This document shows positions 47,942-56,843 of a DNA stretch of 64,000 nucleotides, in pieces. This DNA is from Cyclobacterium roseum. GTDB lineage: Bacteria; Bacteroidota; Bacteroidia; Cytophagales; Cyclobacteriaceae. A model generated the notes under the pieces. It was not told the DNA's origin, ran no database searches, and saw nothing but the letters and a program-made list of their open reading frames with translations. The stretch covers positions 186,001-250,000 of the forward strand of contig NZ_WNKF01000002.1 of the NCBI RefSeq assembly GCF_010119225.1, written 5' to 3'. The position numbers and the translations under genes were made by a program. Positions within the stretch are counted from its first letter, which is position 1. Every line of letters begins with the position of its first letter.

Positions 47942-50002
47942 ATGATCGCTTATCCACGGTGTTTTTACCTTGCGCTGGCCTTTTTGCTAACCATTTCTTT
48001 TTCATTTCCATCTTCTGCCCAGTCCCTGCCAGAGGATACAGTGGATCCATACGGGCCTATTTTGCTTTCCGAAAACGGAAGTTGGTGCTGGTTTCAGGAT
48101 GAACGTGCCCTGCTGATCGATGATAAGGTGCTGTTTACCAGTGTAACTTCCGAAGGGTACAATACGGTAAGCGAATGGGACTTAAACAACCACCAAACCA
48201 TTAGCAAGGTGCTCACCGAAGGCAGCCTCCCCGCAGACGATCACAACGTGGGGGCACTGATGCTGCGACCCGATGGAAAAATCCTGACCGTTTACTCCGG
48301 CCATAGCATTGATAGTCTGGTAAGATTCCGAAGCACCCGGGAACCCTTCGACATCCGCAGCTGGGAAGAAGAGTCCACGGTTCAACACCAGGGCCGGGTA
48401 TGTTATGCCAACCTCTACCACCTGGAAGAAGAAGGCAAAACCTATAATTTTTTCCGGGGCAATGAAAACAATCCCCATTACCTGGTCTCTGAAGATTTTG
48501 GAGAAAGCTGGGAATCCGGAGGCAGGCTGTTCCAGTTTGAAGGGAGATCGTACCTGAAATACGTTTCGGATGGAAAAAGTCGCATACATTTTGTAACGAC
48601 CGACGGCCATCCCCGGCATTTCAATAACAATATCTACCACGGCTACCTGGAAAATGGCCGGGCATACCGTTCCGATGGAACGCTGGTAGGACCATTGAGT
48701 ACAGGCGAAACCAGTAATTTAAAGCCTTCAGATTTTACCCTGGTCTACGATGGCGACCTGCAAACCCGGACGGATGTAGCCTGGACCAGCGATATACAGT
48801 TGGACGAGGAAGGCATGCCGTACTTCGCTTTTTCGGTGACCAAAGATCCTATCAGCAGGGGCGAAACCGTAAATACAAGCCTGGGAGGTTTTGACCACCG
48901 GTACCACGATGCCCGATGGGATGGCAGCAATTGGGTTTCAACGGAAATGGCTTACGCGGGTAGCAGGCTTTATCCCGGAGAAAATGAATACACCGGACTG
49001 ATCAGCCTTCACCCCAGCAGCAAAAACATTCTCTATTTTTCCGCAGATGTGCACCCTGAGACCGGACAACCACTGCTGGTAAATGGAGAACGAAGGTATG
49101 AGATCTTCCGGGCGGAACGGCAGACGCAGGATAGTCCCTGGCATTTCAGCCCCGTGACCTTCGGATCTGCTGAAGATAACATTCGTCCCATCGTACTCGC
49201 GGATTCAAACCGGGAGGTTATCCTTTGGCTTTCGGGCAGGTACAGTACCTATAGGGATTACCAATTAAAAGTATATGGCAAAATCCTGCCCAGCCCAGCA
49301 GAAAACAATATAGGGAAAGATAAAAAAATTACCTTTCTGATCAGTAAGGATCCGGATAATTACGAAGCGGATCTGACGGTTCCTTACCTGGCGATGAAGC
49401 TCGCAAAAGAAAACGGCTACCAAACCCAGGTAATCCTGGGGGAAGGCGAACGAACGGCCTTTCATTTACCTAAGCTGGAAACCATCGGTGATAGTGATCT
49501 ACTGGTGTTATTTCTGCGAAGAATAGCCCTTTCTACAGATCAGATGGTACTCATTAGAAATCACCTTCAGGAAGGAAAACCGGTGATCGGCATACGAACG
49601 GCCAACCATGCCTTTTCGGTGCGTGAGGAAATTCCTTCCGGATTTGTAGACTGGTGGGACTTTGTGCCGGAGGTGTTGGGGCATGAAAACAAAGGATATG
49701 GGCCAGCCACCGAAAAAACCTACATTCAATTTATTAAAAAACCGGGAAAGGGTCTTTTATCAGGGATCGATCGGCAAACATGGAAGAGCGATGGCAATTT
49801 GTATCTGATTGGCAATAGCCTGGACCCGAAGGCTAAGGTACTGGTAAGTGGCATCTCCTCTGGAAAAAGCAACCCGATTGCCTTTAGACGAAAGGCAGGG
49901 AAAAGCAAGGTTTTTTACACCTCGCTGGGGTATCCTACCGACTTCACCCATCCCCACTTCCTGCAACTAATGAAAAATGCCATCCAATGGACATTAAAAT
50001 AA
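47942..50002 (+). CDS. BNR-repeat protein with C-terminal ThuA-like domain
   Basis: A 686-residue secreted protein from the ATG at 47942, with a signal ending SFPSSAQ. Residues about 30-455 are a BNR_4-type propeller: SENGSWCWFQDERALLIDDKVLFTSVTSEG and blades with HYLVSEDFGESW and HVTTDGHP-like text. Residues about 470-686 form a ThuA-like class I glutamine amidotransferase-type fold (KKITFLISKDPDNYEADLTVPYLAMKLAKE, DSDLLVLFLRRIALSTDQMVLIRNHLQEGKPVIGIRTANHAFS, and HPHFLQLMKNAIQW). ThuA proteins act in disaccharide (trehalose-like) metabolism. The chain joins a carbohydrate-facing propeller to a ThuA domain, so a periplasmic role in sugar processing is likely. Confidence 0.88.
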   Translation: MIAYPRCFYLALAFLLTISFSFPSSAQSLPEDTVDPYGPILLSENGSWCWFQDERALLIDDKVLFTSVTSEGYNTVSEWDLNNHQTISKVLTEGSLPADDHNVGALMLRPDGKILTVYSGHSIDSLVRFRSTREPFDIRSWEEESTVQHQGRVCYANLYHLEEEGKTYNFFRGNENNPHYLVSEDFGESWESGGRLFQFEGRSYLKYVSDGKSRIHFVTTDGHPRHFNNNIYHGYLENGRAYRSDGTLVGPLSTGETSNLKPSDFTLVYDGDLQTRTDVAWTSDIQLDEEGMPYFAFSVTKDPISRGETVNTSLGGFDHRYHDARWDGSNWVSTEMAYAGSRLYPGENEYTGLISLHPSSKNILYFSADVHPETGQPLLVNGERRYEIFRAERQTQDSPWHFSPVTFGSAEDNIRPIVLADSNREVILWLSGRYSTYRDYQLKVYGKILPSPAENNIGKDKKITFLISKDPDNYEADLTVPYLAMKLAKENGYQTQVILGEGERTAFHLPKLETIGDSDLLVLFLRRIALSTDQMVLIRNHLQEGKPVIGIRTANHAFSVREEIPSGFVDWWDFVPEVLGHENKGYGPATEKTYIQFIKKPGKGLLSGIDRQTWKSDGNLYLIGNSLDPKAKVLVSGISSGKSNPIAFRRKAGKSKVFYTSLGYPTDFTHPHFLQLMKNAIQWTLK

Positions 50003-50033
50003 ATGATCATGGCATCAAAAACGGCACGCGCAC

Positions 50034-51428
50034 ATGGAAAACAAACGAATCAAACCCCTGGCATTATCCCAGTTTCCTATTTTCACCTTGTTGTTGGTGA
50101 TGTGGGCAAGTCTGCCGCTTTTCGGGCAAAATAGCATGAACTGGAAAATCGGAACGGATAAATTCAAAATCACGCCACAGGCTCCCCTCTGGATGGCCGG
50201 TTATGGGCACCGGAACCAGCCAGCCCAGGGGAAGTTTAGCGAACTTTGGATCAAGGTAGTGGCTTTTGAGGATCAACAGGGTAATTCAGCCGTCTTGCTC
50301 ACATCCGATCTACTGGGATTTCCTGGGGAAATGTCAGAGAAGATTCGCAGGGTCATCCACGAAAAACACGGGCTGACCAAATCTCAAGTGATTCTCAACA
50401 GTTCCCATACCCACTCCGGGCCAGTACTGGAGGCCGCCCTGTATGATATTTACCCACTGGACGAGGAACAGCGACAGCATATTTCGGAATACAGCCGCCA
50501 ACTGGAGCAGGACATCGTAGAAAGCGTGGGCAGGGCCTTGGAGAACAGGGAACCTTCCCGGGTTTATGCCGGGAACGGTACCGCCCGGTTTCAGGTGAAC
50601 CGGCGAAACAACAAGGAAAGTGAAATTCACCTGCTGACCGAACTGAAGGGCCCCATAGACCATGCTGTTCCGGTGATCAAAATTACCGACTTACAGGATA
50701 ACCTTACGGCTGTTGTTTTTGGTTATGCCTGCCATCCTACCGTGCTGAGCCAATACTCCTGGTCTGCCGATTATCCGGGATATGCGCAGGAAGCGCTTGA
50801 GGCAAATCATCCGGGTGCCATGGCCCTCTTTTTTCAGGGGGCTGCCGGGGATCAAAACCCACTTCCCCGACGCACACTCCCACTGGCCAGGCAGTATGGA
50901 AGCGCATTGGCCGCGGCAGTAGAAAGGGTATTGGAAGAAGACATGAAATCATTGGAGCCGGAATTAAGCCACGCCTATGAAGAAATCGACCTGGCGCTGA
51001 ATCCTCCCATGAGCCGGGAAACCTTGGAAACGATGATAGCCGAAGAAAATGGCTATATGAAGCGATGGGCCGAACGGATGCTAGAGGAACAACAACGAGG
51101 ACAAAAACCCGATTCCTCCTACCCTTTTCCCATACAAATCTGGAAGTTGGGAGAGCAGGTTCTTTTCTCCATGGGAGGGGAATCCACCATCGGATATGCC
51201 AACCGCCTGAAAGCCAAATATGGGCCGGAAGTATTTGTAATGGCCTATAGCAACGATGTCATGGGATACATCCCCACAGAAACCATCTTAAAAGAAGGGG
51301 GATACGAGGGCTATTCCTCTCAAATGGTCTATGGCCTGCACAACACCTGGAAAGCCGGTTTGGAAGCGCAAATTCTCTCCGCTTTTGATACCCTGGCCCG
51401 ACAACTAACAATTACTGAAAATCCTTAA
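50034..51428 (+). CDS. Neutral/alkaline ceramidase-like protein
   Basis: A 464-residue secreted protein, signal ending PLFGQ. It matches the N-terminal catalytic domain of neutral/alkaline non-lysosomal ceramidases: KIGTDKFKITPQAPLWMAGYGHR, VVAFED..NSAVLLTSDLLGF, SQVILNSSHTHSGPVL (zinc-binding His) and VVFGYACHPTVLS..DYPGYAQEALE..FFQGAAGDQNP. Ceramidases split N-acyl sphingosine, but many short bacterial members have other amide or ester substrates. The usual C-terminal immunoglobulin-like domain is missing, as in other short members. It starts 31 bp after the BNR-ThuA gene and 23 bp before DUF1080, so all three are probably one transcript. Confidence 0.9.
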   Translation: MENKRIKPLALSQFPIFTLLLVMWASLPLFGQNSMNWKIGTDKFKITPQAPLWMAGYGHRNQPAQGKFSELWIKVVAFEDQQGNSAVLLTSDLLGFPGEMSEKIRRVIHEKHGLTKSQVILNSSHTHSGPVLEAALYDIYPLDEEQRQHISEYSRQLEQDIVESVGRALENREPSRVYAGNGTARFQVNRRNNKESEIHLLTELKGPIDHAVPVIKITDLQDNLTAVVFGYACHPTVLSQYSWSADYPGYAQEALEANHPGAMALFFQGAAGDQNPLPRRTLPLARQYGSALAAAVERVLEEDMKSLEPELSHAYEEIDLALNPPMSRETLETMIAEENGYMKRWAERMLEEQQRGQKPDSSYPFPIQIWKLGEQVLFSMGGESTIGYANRLKAKYGPEVFVMAYSNDVMGYIPTETILKEGGYEGYSSQMVYGLHNTWKAGLEAQILSAFDTLARQLTITENP

Positions 51429-51451
51429 TTCAACATCTCAAAACAAATAGT

Positions 51452-52153
51452 ATGGAACGACTCAAATATGTATTTCTAATTGCCATGGTAGGCGTTTTAT
51501 TTTTAGGTACTACTCAATTGCAAGCACAGGGTAGCGATTACGAGGTGTTATTTGACGGGCAGTCCTTGGAAAAGTGGCGAGGGAAACAGTCCGCTGATTT
51601 TCCTCAAAAAGGATGGAAGGTGAAAGATGGCTTGCTTTTTTTGGATAGCAAGGGAGGGGGAGATATCATCACCCGAAAAAAATACGCTGACTTTGAATTG
51701 GTATTTGAATTTAACCTCACCCCTTCCGCCAATAGTGGTATCAAGTACTTTGTGGACACACTTTACAATGGAGAAACGGGGAAAATGATGGTAAATGGCC
51801 CTGAATATCAGATAATTGACGATTACAATTACCCTGGCATAAAAGAAGACCCCAACGGGCTGAGTTCTACCGCTGCTGCGTATCTCTTTTATCCTCCAAA
51901 AAATAAAACCCTTCACCCTGCCGGAGAATGGAATACGGGCAAGATTGTGGCCAAAGGAAAAAAAGTAACGCACTGGCTCAATGGTAAAAAGGTGGTCAGC
52001 TACCAGCGTGGGAGCAAGGACTTTCTAAAAAAGAAAGCATCCAATAAGTTTAAAGACGACACCGAATATGGAGAGCTGGAAAGCGGTCATATCCTCCTGA
52101 CCGACCATGGCGATAAAGTGTATTTCCGGAATATCAAAATCAAGGAATTATAA
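51452..52153 (+). CDS. DUF1080 (3-keto-disaccharide hydrolase-like) secreted protein
   Basis: A 233-residue protein with a signal ending TTQLQAQ. It is a concanavalin-like beta-sandwich of the DUF1080 family: YEVLFDGQSLEKWRGKQSADFPQKGWKVKDGLLFLDSKGGGDIITRKKYADFELVFEFNLTPSANSGIKYFVDT, then GPEYQIIDDYNYPGIKE and GHILLTDHGDKVYFRNIKIKEL. Some DUF1080 proteins hydrolyse 3-keto-glycosides. Last of three exported genes in a row (47.9-52.2 kb), consistent with glycoside breakdown outside the inner membrane. It is followed by the tandem repeat at 52.2 kb. Confidence 0.95.
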   Translation: MERLKYVFLIAMVGVLFLGTTQLQAQGSDYEVLFDGQSLEKWRGKQSADFPQKGWKVKDGLLFLDSKGGGDIITRKKYADFELVFEFNLTPSANSGIKYFVDTLYNGETGKMMVNGPEYQIIDDYNYPGIKEDPNGLSSTAAAYLFYPPKNKTLHPAGEWNTGKIVAKGKKVTHWLNGKKVVSYQRGSKDFLKKKASNKFKDDTEYGELESGHILLTDHGDKVYFRNIKIKEL

Positions 52154-52210
52154 ATCCGGAATTGAACTGATGTGAAAAATCGGCTCTGAATGGGAATAGG
52201 GACGTACCTT

Positions 52211-52662
52211 TTTTTCTCGCGGTGAACGCAAAGAAGACGCGGCGGGTGCTTTCTTGCTAAGTACTTCTGCTGGAAGACTCCCCGTTGCGGTCTCTGCACC
52301 TTTGCTAAGATCGTGGCGTGAAACCCTCAATTTTTCTCGCGGCGACCGCAAAGAAGGCGCGGCGGACGCGGCGAGGGCTTTTATGCTTTCCTAATACATT
52401 ATCCGCTATTCTGCTTGTTTGAAGTAATGCATCCCCGTGTAGTAAACCCGCTGCGGGCTCTGCGAATTCGCTGCGATCGCTGCGTGAAACCCTCTTTTTT
52501 TCTCGCGGCGGCCGCAAAGAAGGCGCGGCGGACGCGGCGAGTGCTTTTATGCCTTCCCAATACATTATCCGCTATTCTGCTTGTTTGAAGTAATAAATCC
52601 CCGCGTAGTAAACCCGCTGCGGGCTCTGCGAATTCGCTGCGATCGCTGCGTGAAACCCTTGT
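52211..52662 (+). repeat. GC-rich tandem repeat, three units
   Basis: TTTTTCTCGCGGCG starts units at 52331 and 52497, giving a 166-bp period; the copies differ at only a few positions. A third, diverged and shorter unit (about 120 bp) starts at 52211. Each ends in CTGCGTGAAACCC or a variant of it. The sequence (CGCAAAGAAGGCGCGGCGG and GCTGCGATCGCTGCGTGA) is far more GC-rich than its surroundings. It resembles dispersed Bacteroidetes repeats built from CTCTGCG/GTGAAA text. The three short minus-strand frames inside are by-products of the repeat. Confidence 0.8.
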
Positions 52663-52674
52663 ACATACATCTGC

Positions 52675-54804
52675 TTATTTATATTCCTCCAGCATCAACT
52701 CCAGCCTGTCTTCCATATGCTCGTTGATTTTCGAATCGCGGGTCAGTTCCCAATAGCTCTGATCCGTTAAGACCAATACCTGTGTGGCGACGATCCAGCT
52801 TTGCGTCCAACCCGTGAGGGTACCCCAGGCTCCCCAGCCCACGTCGGCATTAGAAGCCCAGAATTCCCATCGTTCGAAGTCAAAAGCGCGGAACCAGGCA
52901 CCATCAATGTCTTCAAACCGATCGCTTTTTACTTGTATTCTTGTCAAAAAATCGGATAATTTCTGCAAAGCGGCTACATACTTGGGATTACCCGTGGCCT
53001 GGGCTGCCTCATTCAGACTAAAAAACGCAAAATTACTGGTATACAACATATCGGCAATGGGATCACCATTTTCAAAAATAAGGGGAGCCTCGTGCAAACC
53101 ATACTCCTGATTGGATCGGGTACGACCATACCTTCCTTTATCGTTGCCTCCCAATTCTTCCCGGATGGCCCCGCTTTCCACCTGGTTTTCCAATAACTTG
53201 CTTACAATACGGTCCAGCCAGGCGCGGTGTTCAGGGGTATCTTCCACCCGGACCAGCCAGGCCAGGGGCAAAATCATTCGGGCCCTTTCCTGCTGTATGC
53301 CATTGGTCCACAGCCATTCTTCAGGATAGGCATCCATGGTGATTCTAATGGCTGTTTTTGCCTTTTCCAAAAGTGGTTCGTAGCCGGTTTTATCATACAA
53401 CCACAGGTAGAGAGCCCACATCCAGGATTCAAAATGAGGTGCCGGGTTGACGAGATCCCTATTCCAGTAATGCTTCCATCCCAGTCGCTGCAAATCCTTA
53501 TTTTCAATCCGGTTGATTCGAAAACCTTGCTTGCCCGTGGTTCGGAAATTGGCAAGAATGGCTTCGGTCATTTCCTGATTCCAGGTATCCCTTTCCATAA
53601 AGGCCATGGCACCCAAAATCCCCAGAATGGCGCGGGCATTATCGTCACCATAATAAACATGGGGATGGGTATGGGACCAGCCGATCAAGCCGAAGGCGGC
53701 TGAATCGGGATGGTTTCGGGGACCCTTTCTTAAGTTTTCGCTAAAAATAAAGTCTACCAAATTTTCGGCAATAGTAAAATGATCCGGCTGATCCAATAAG
53801 CTCCCGGCAGCAGCCAGGGCAAAAGCTCCCTCCCCTTGCACATCGGCCCTGATCCAATAGCGGTATTGCTGGCTGCCATCGAAATAAATATTGGAAGAGT
53901 GTCCTTCCAGCAGGCCCTCGCTCCCATCACCAATAGGAAAATCCCTGGGAACCGGCGGTCCAACTGGATTCGTCCCGTCTCCCTGGTAGCGCAACCAGCG
54001 GTCTTTCCATTCGGGGTGTATATAGAATTTCCCTCTGGAAAACCAGTCTACCCCATTTTTTACGCTATTTTCCTTGTCTGCCCGGGTGAGTGGCCTATCG
54101 GCATCAAAGGCAGGCTCCAGGTAGCGTGGCCAGTTCGAAAAGGTAAACTCCTGCTTATCGGTAAGTTGAGTGATCAGGTGCGCCCATACCTTTTTCCAAT
54201 GCTCCTGAGGTCCATACCGGCCTTTGGCAAAGTCAGAAAGCTTTGTCAAGGCAACAAAACCCGAACCCTTCGAAACTAACAATGGGTGCACCGGCACCCC
54301 TTCCAATCCGTAGGGAGCAGTATCTAAACCAGCCACTTTGGCCAAAACCAACAAGGGATCGGAGGCCTCCACGGGAATCAGGTGGCAGTCATTGATGCCC
54401 AAAATGCGCATGGCCGGGAGGCTTTCTCCAAAATGATCCCCCGCTACCACTCCCCTTTCCAGCCGCGTTCGCATCACTTGGCCCTGGCTGTTTACCCCCG
54501 GAATGTCTTCCGGAAACTCCAGGTAATAACGCACGCGCTTTTCGTTCATAACTTGAAAAAAATCCTTTGCTAGCTGAAGCCTGTGGCGGGGGTACTGGTC
54601 TGCCAGCAAGAGCAGCGTAGCCGCTGGGGGAATCTCATTCATGGCGGTTTCGCTGTCGGGGTAAAATTCCAACTTAAAACCTTCTCCTGAAAGCCAGCCA
54701 AGCAAATCGGTTTCGGGTTTTCCCACCACATGAATGGTTTGTCCCCTACCATTGCTACCATTCAATACCAACATAACCAATAAAAAGAAGCCGTACTTGC
54801 GCAT
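52675..54804 (-). CDS. Secreted protein, alpha/alpha-toroid-like, function unknown
   Basis: A 709-residue protein with a signal ending NGRGQ. The N-terminal 230 residues are a mixed alpha/beta region (DLLGWLSGEGFKLEFYPDSE, PAATLLLLADQYPRHRL). The C-terminal 400 or so look like an (alpha/alpha) toroid seen in six-hairpin glycosidases: helical repeats with WSHTHPHVYYGDDNARAILGILGAMAF, FESWMWALYLWLYDKTGYEPLLEKAKTAIRITM, and WGAWGTLTGWTQSWIVATQVL. That suggests a carbohydrate hydrolase or lyase, but no catalytic pair can be assigned. Its neighbours are hydrolases of sugars and lipids. I could not place it in a named family. Confidence 0.85.
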   Translation of the reverse strand: MRKYGFFLLVMLVLNGSNGRGQTIHVVGKPETDLLGWLSGEGFKLEFYPDSETAMNEIPPAATLLLLADQYPRHRLQLAKDFFQVMNEKRVRYYLEFPEDIPGVNSQGQVMRTRLERGVVAGDHFGESLPAMRILGINDCHLIPVEASDPLLVLAKVAGLDTAPYGLEGVPVHPLLVSKGSGFVALTKLSDFAKGRYGPQEHWKKVWAHLITQLTDKQEFTFSNWPRYLEPAFDADRPLTRADKENSVKNGVDWFSRGKFYIHPEWKDRWLRYQGDGTNPVGPPVPRDFPIGDGSEGLLEGHSSNIYFDGSQQYRYWIRADVQGEGAFALAAAGSLLDQPDHFTIAENLVDFIFSENLRKGPRNHPDSAAFGLIGWSHTHPHVYYGDDNARAILGILGAMAFMERDTWNQEMTEAILANFRTTGKQGFRINRIENKDLQRLGWKHYWNRDLVNPAPHFESWMWALYLWLYDKTGYEPLLEKAKTAIRITMDAYPEEWLWTNGIQQERARMILPLAWLVRVEDTPEHRAWLDRIVSKLLENQVESGAIREELGGNDKGRYGRTRSNQEYGLHEAPLIFENGDPIADMLYTSNFAFFSLNEAAQATGNPKYVAALQKLSDFLTRIQVKSDRFEDIDGAWFRAFDFERWEFWASNADVGWGAWGTLTGWTQSWIVATQVLVLTDQSYWELTRDSKINEHMEDRLELMLEEYK

Positions 54805-55031
54805 AAAAGAAAGGATCTGTCTCTAATAACTATCAACAGGCAATATACGGCATTAGGCTTGGATCTGAAACCCCAAAGTGAGGAGACAAATTGAATTTTA
54901 CCGGTAAAATTTAGGAATTATAATACATTGACTTGCAATTATTTAGCCATCCACTTGAAATAATCACTAAGGAATAGTGAAAAAGAACAGAAATTCTTAA
55001 ATTTAAAAAAACATTCTTTAAATCAATTAAA

Positions 55032-56840
55032 ATGCATTTCAGATTCTTATTCGCATGGATTCTTCTTTTTTCTGGCGGAAATGCGAGCTTTGCGTCGGAT
55101 CTGGCTTTTAAAGATTCCATACTTAGGGAAAGTGCTCCTGGCGAGCAGTCCTGGAGGATCATAAATAAGGGAGCTGGTGGAAATAATTCCATGGATCTGT
55201 TGGCAAGGCTGGACGGGGATGTATTGACTGAAAACCCCGATATGGTTTTTATCCTGGCGGGCATGCACGACATGATTAACCTGCATAAATTTTTGGATTA
55301 CGGCACTTTTCGGAAATCTTACCAAAAGATCATCAGCAAGCTTAAGGAAGCGGGAATAGAAACGGTATTAATGAACCTCACCCCGGTAGATACCAACGCC
55401 ATTTCCGGCAGGTATGAATTATCTTTTTTTGATTCCCCACCTTTAATGCGAATCCAAAGGGCAAATGAAATCATCGCCGATCTGGCCAAAGTAAACGGAC
55501 TGCCGATGATTGACCTCTATCAGGAATTTATTTCCAGAAACTCTCCCAATCCCGGCAAAAGTTCGCTGATTCGGAACGTAGCTAATTCCGGAAAAGCAGA
55601 TGGAGTCCATCCTACCAGTGAAGGTAATCGAATCATTGCCGAACAAATTTTTAACTTTTTAGTCGCTAAGGGAAAAATAACGGAAAAGAAAAGCATGGTC
55701 TTTTTTGGTGATAGCATCACTTTTGGGCAGGGAGTAGAAGGAAGCGGTACCAGCCAGGGGCAGACGTTTCCCGCCTACCTTAAAAAAATGATCCAGTGGG
55801 ATGAATTGGCACCCTACTTTTCCATTCCTTATGAATACGAAGAAGTGGAAGGAAATTTCAGTGATCCATTCGTTTTCGATGATGGTCAGGTGGTAAATGA
55901 CCTGGCCGATTGGAAGGAAAGAAGAAAAGAAATCCTTCAAAAATGGCACGAACTAATGGGGAAATGGCCGGAGATGAATACACAGCCAACGTTCGAAATT
56001 TTAGATACCAGGGAAAGAGAAGGTTTTGTCCAAAAAAAGATTCGATTTGAGTGGGTTCCCGGGCAATGGACCGAGGGCTATTTACTGCTTCCCCATGGTG
56101 CTGAAAACCGGCCAGCGGTAGTTACCGTTTATTACGAGCCGGAAACAGCTATTGGCGAGGGAAAACCTAACCGTGATTTTGCACTGCAACTGGCAAAACG
56201 CGGATTTGTTACCCTATCCCTTGGCACCAAGGCCACCACAGAGAATCAAACCTATTCGATTTATTATCCGCATATTGACAGTGCCAGGGTACAGCCCCTT
56301 TCCATGCTGGCCTACGCGGCGGGCAACGCCTGGCACCTCCTTGCTTCCCTCCCCGAAGTGGATAAGAAAAAAATTGGTATCACCGGCCATTCTTATGGTG
56401 GTAAATGGGCCATGTTTGCTTCCTGCCTCTTCGAAAAATACGCAGCGGCAGCCTGGTCGGATCCCGGAATCGTATTCGACGAAACCAGACCGGACATTAA
56501 CTACTGGGAACCCTGGTACCTGGGCTACCATCCCAAACCCTGGAGGGACCGGGGAATTCCTACCGAAGAAAATCCTGCCAAAGGGCTCTATCCGGAGTTG
56601 GTAAAAAAAGAAATGAACCTTCACGAATTGCACGTACTGATGGCTCCAAGACCTTTTTTGGTTTCAGGAGGCTCGGAAGATTCGCAGGACCGTTGGGTTC
56701 CTCTGAATTACAGCTTGAGAGCAAACAATTTGTATGGAGCAAAAAACCGGGTCGGCATGAGTAACCGTCCGGACCATTCTCCAAGTCCCGATTCCAACGA
56801 AATCATTTATTCATTTTTTGAATACTACCTCGCTCCCTGA
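55032..56840 (+). CDS. SGNH-hydrolase/alpha-beta hydrolase fusion with rearranged SGNH blocks
   Basis: A 602-residue secreted protein, signal ending NASFAS. Residues about 40-210 have SGNH/GDSL blocks II, III and V (INKGAGGNNSMDLLARL; ILAGMHDM; DGVHPTSEGNR, with Asp 190 and His 193), but no block I precedes them. A block I (MVFFGDSITFGQGVEGSG, Ser 228) occurs after block V instead and runs straight into the second domain. Residues about 255-602 are an alpha/beta hydrolase: EYEEVEGNFSDPF, nucleophile GHSYGGKW (Ser 454), His 582 in RPDHSP. The second domain resembles acetyl-xylan-esterase-like hydrolases. Probable ester removal from a glycan. Confidence 0.85.
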   Translation: MHFRFLFAWILLFSGGNASFASDLAFKDSILRESAPGEQSWRIINKGAGGNNSMDLLARLDGDVLTENPDMVFILAGMHDMINLHKFLDYGTFRKSYQKIISKLKEAGIETVLMNLTPVDTNAISGRYELSFFDSPPLMRIQRANEIIADLAKVNGLPMIDLYQEFISRNSPNPGKSSLIRNVANSGKADGVHPTSEGNRIIAEQIFNFLVAKGKITEKKSMVFFGDSITFGQGVEGSGTSQGQTFPAYLKKMIQWDELAPYFSIPYEYEEVEGNFSDPFVFDDGQVVNDLADWKERRKEILQKWHELMGKWPEMNTQPTFEILDTREREGFVQKKIRFEWVPGQWTEGYLLLPHGAENRPAVVTVYYEPETAIGEGKPNRDFALQLAKRGFVTLSLGTKATTENQTYSIYYPHIDSARVQPLSMLAYAAGNAWHLLASLPEVDKKKIGITGHSYGGKWAMFASCLFEKYAAAAWSDPGIVFDETRPDINYWEPWYLGYHPKPWRDRGIPTEENPAKGLYPELVKKEMNLHELHVLMAPRPFLVSGGSEDSQDRWVPLNYSLRANNLYGAKNRVGMSNRPDHSPSPDSNEIIYSFFEYYLAP

Positions 56841-56843
56841 AAA

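Noticed and set aside
52087-52565. Overlapping minus-strand frames in the GC-rich repeat
   Set aside because: They repeat RSPREKK-like text because of the tandem units and have no domain or start-site support.
52211-52662. Possible CRISPR array
   Set aside because: Only three units of 120-166 bp with no spacers and no cas genes in the window.
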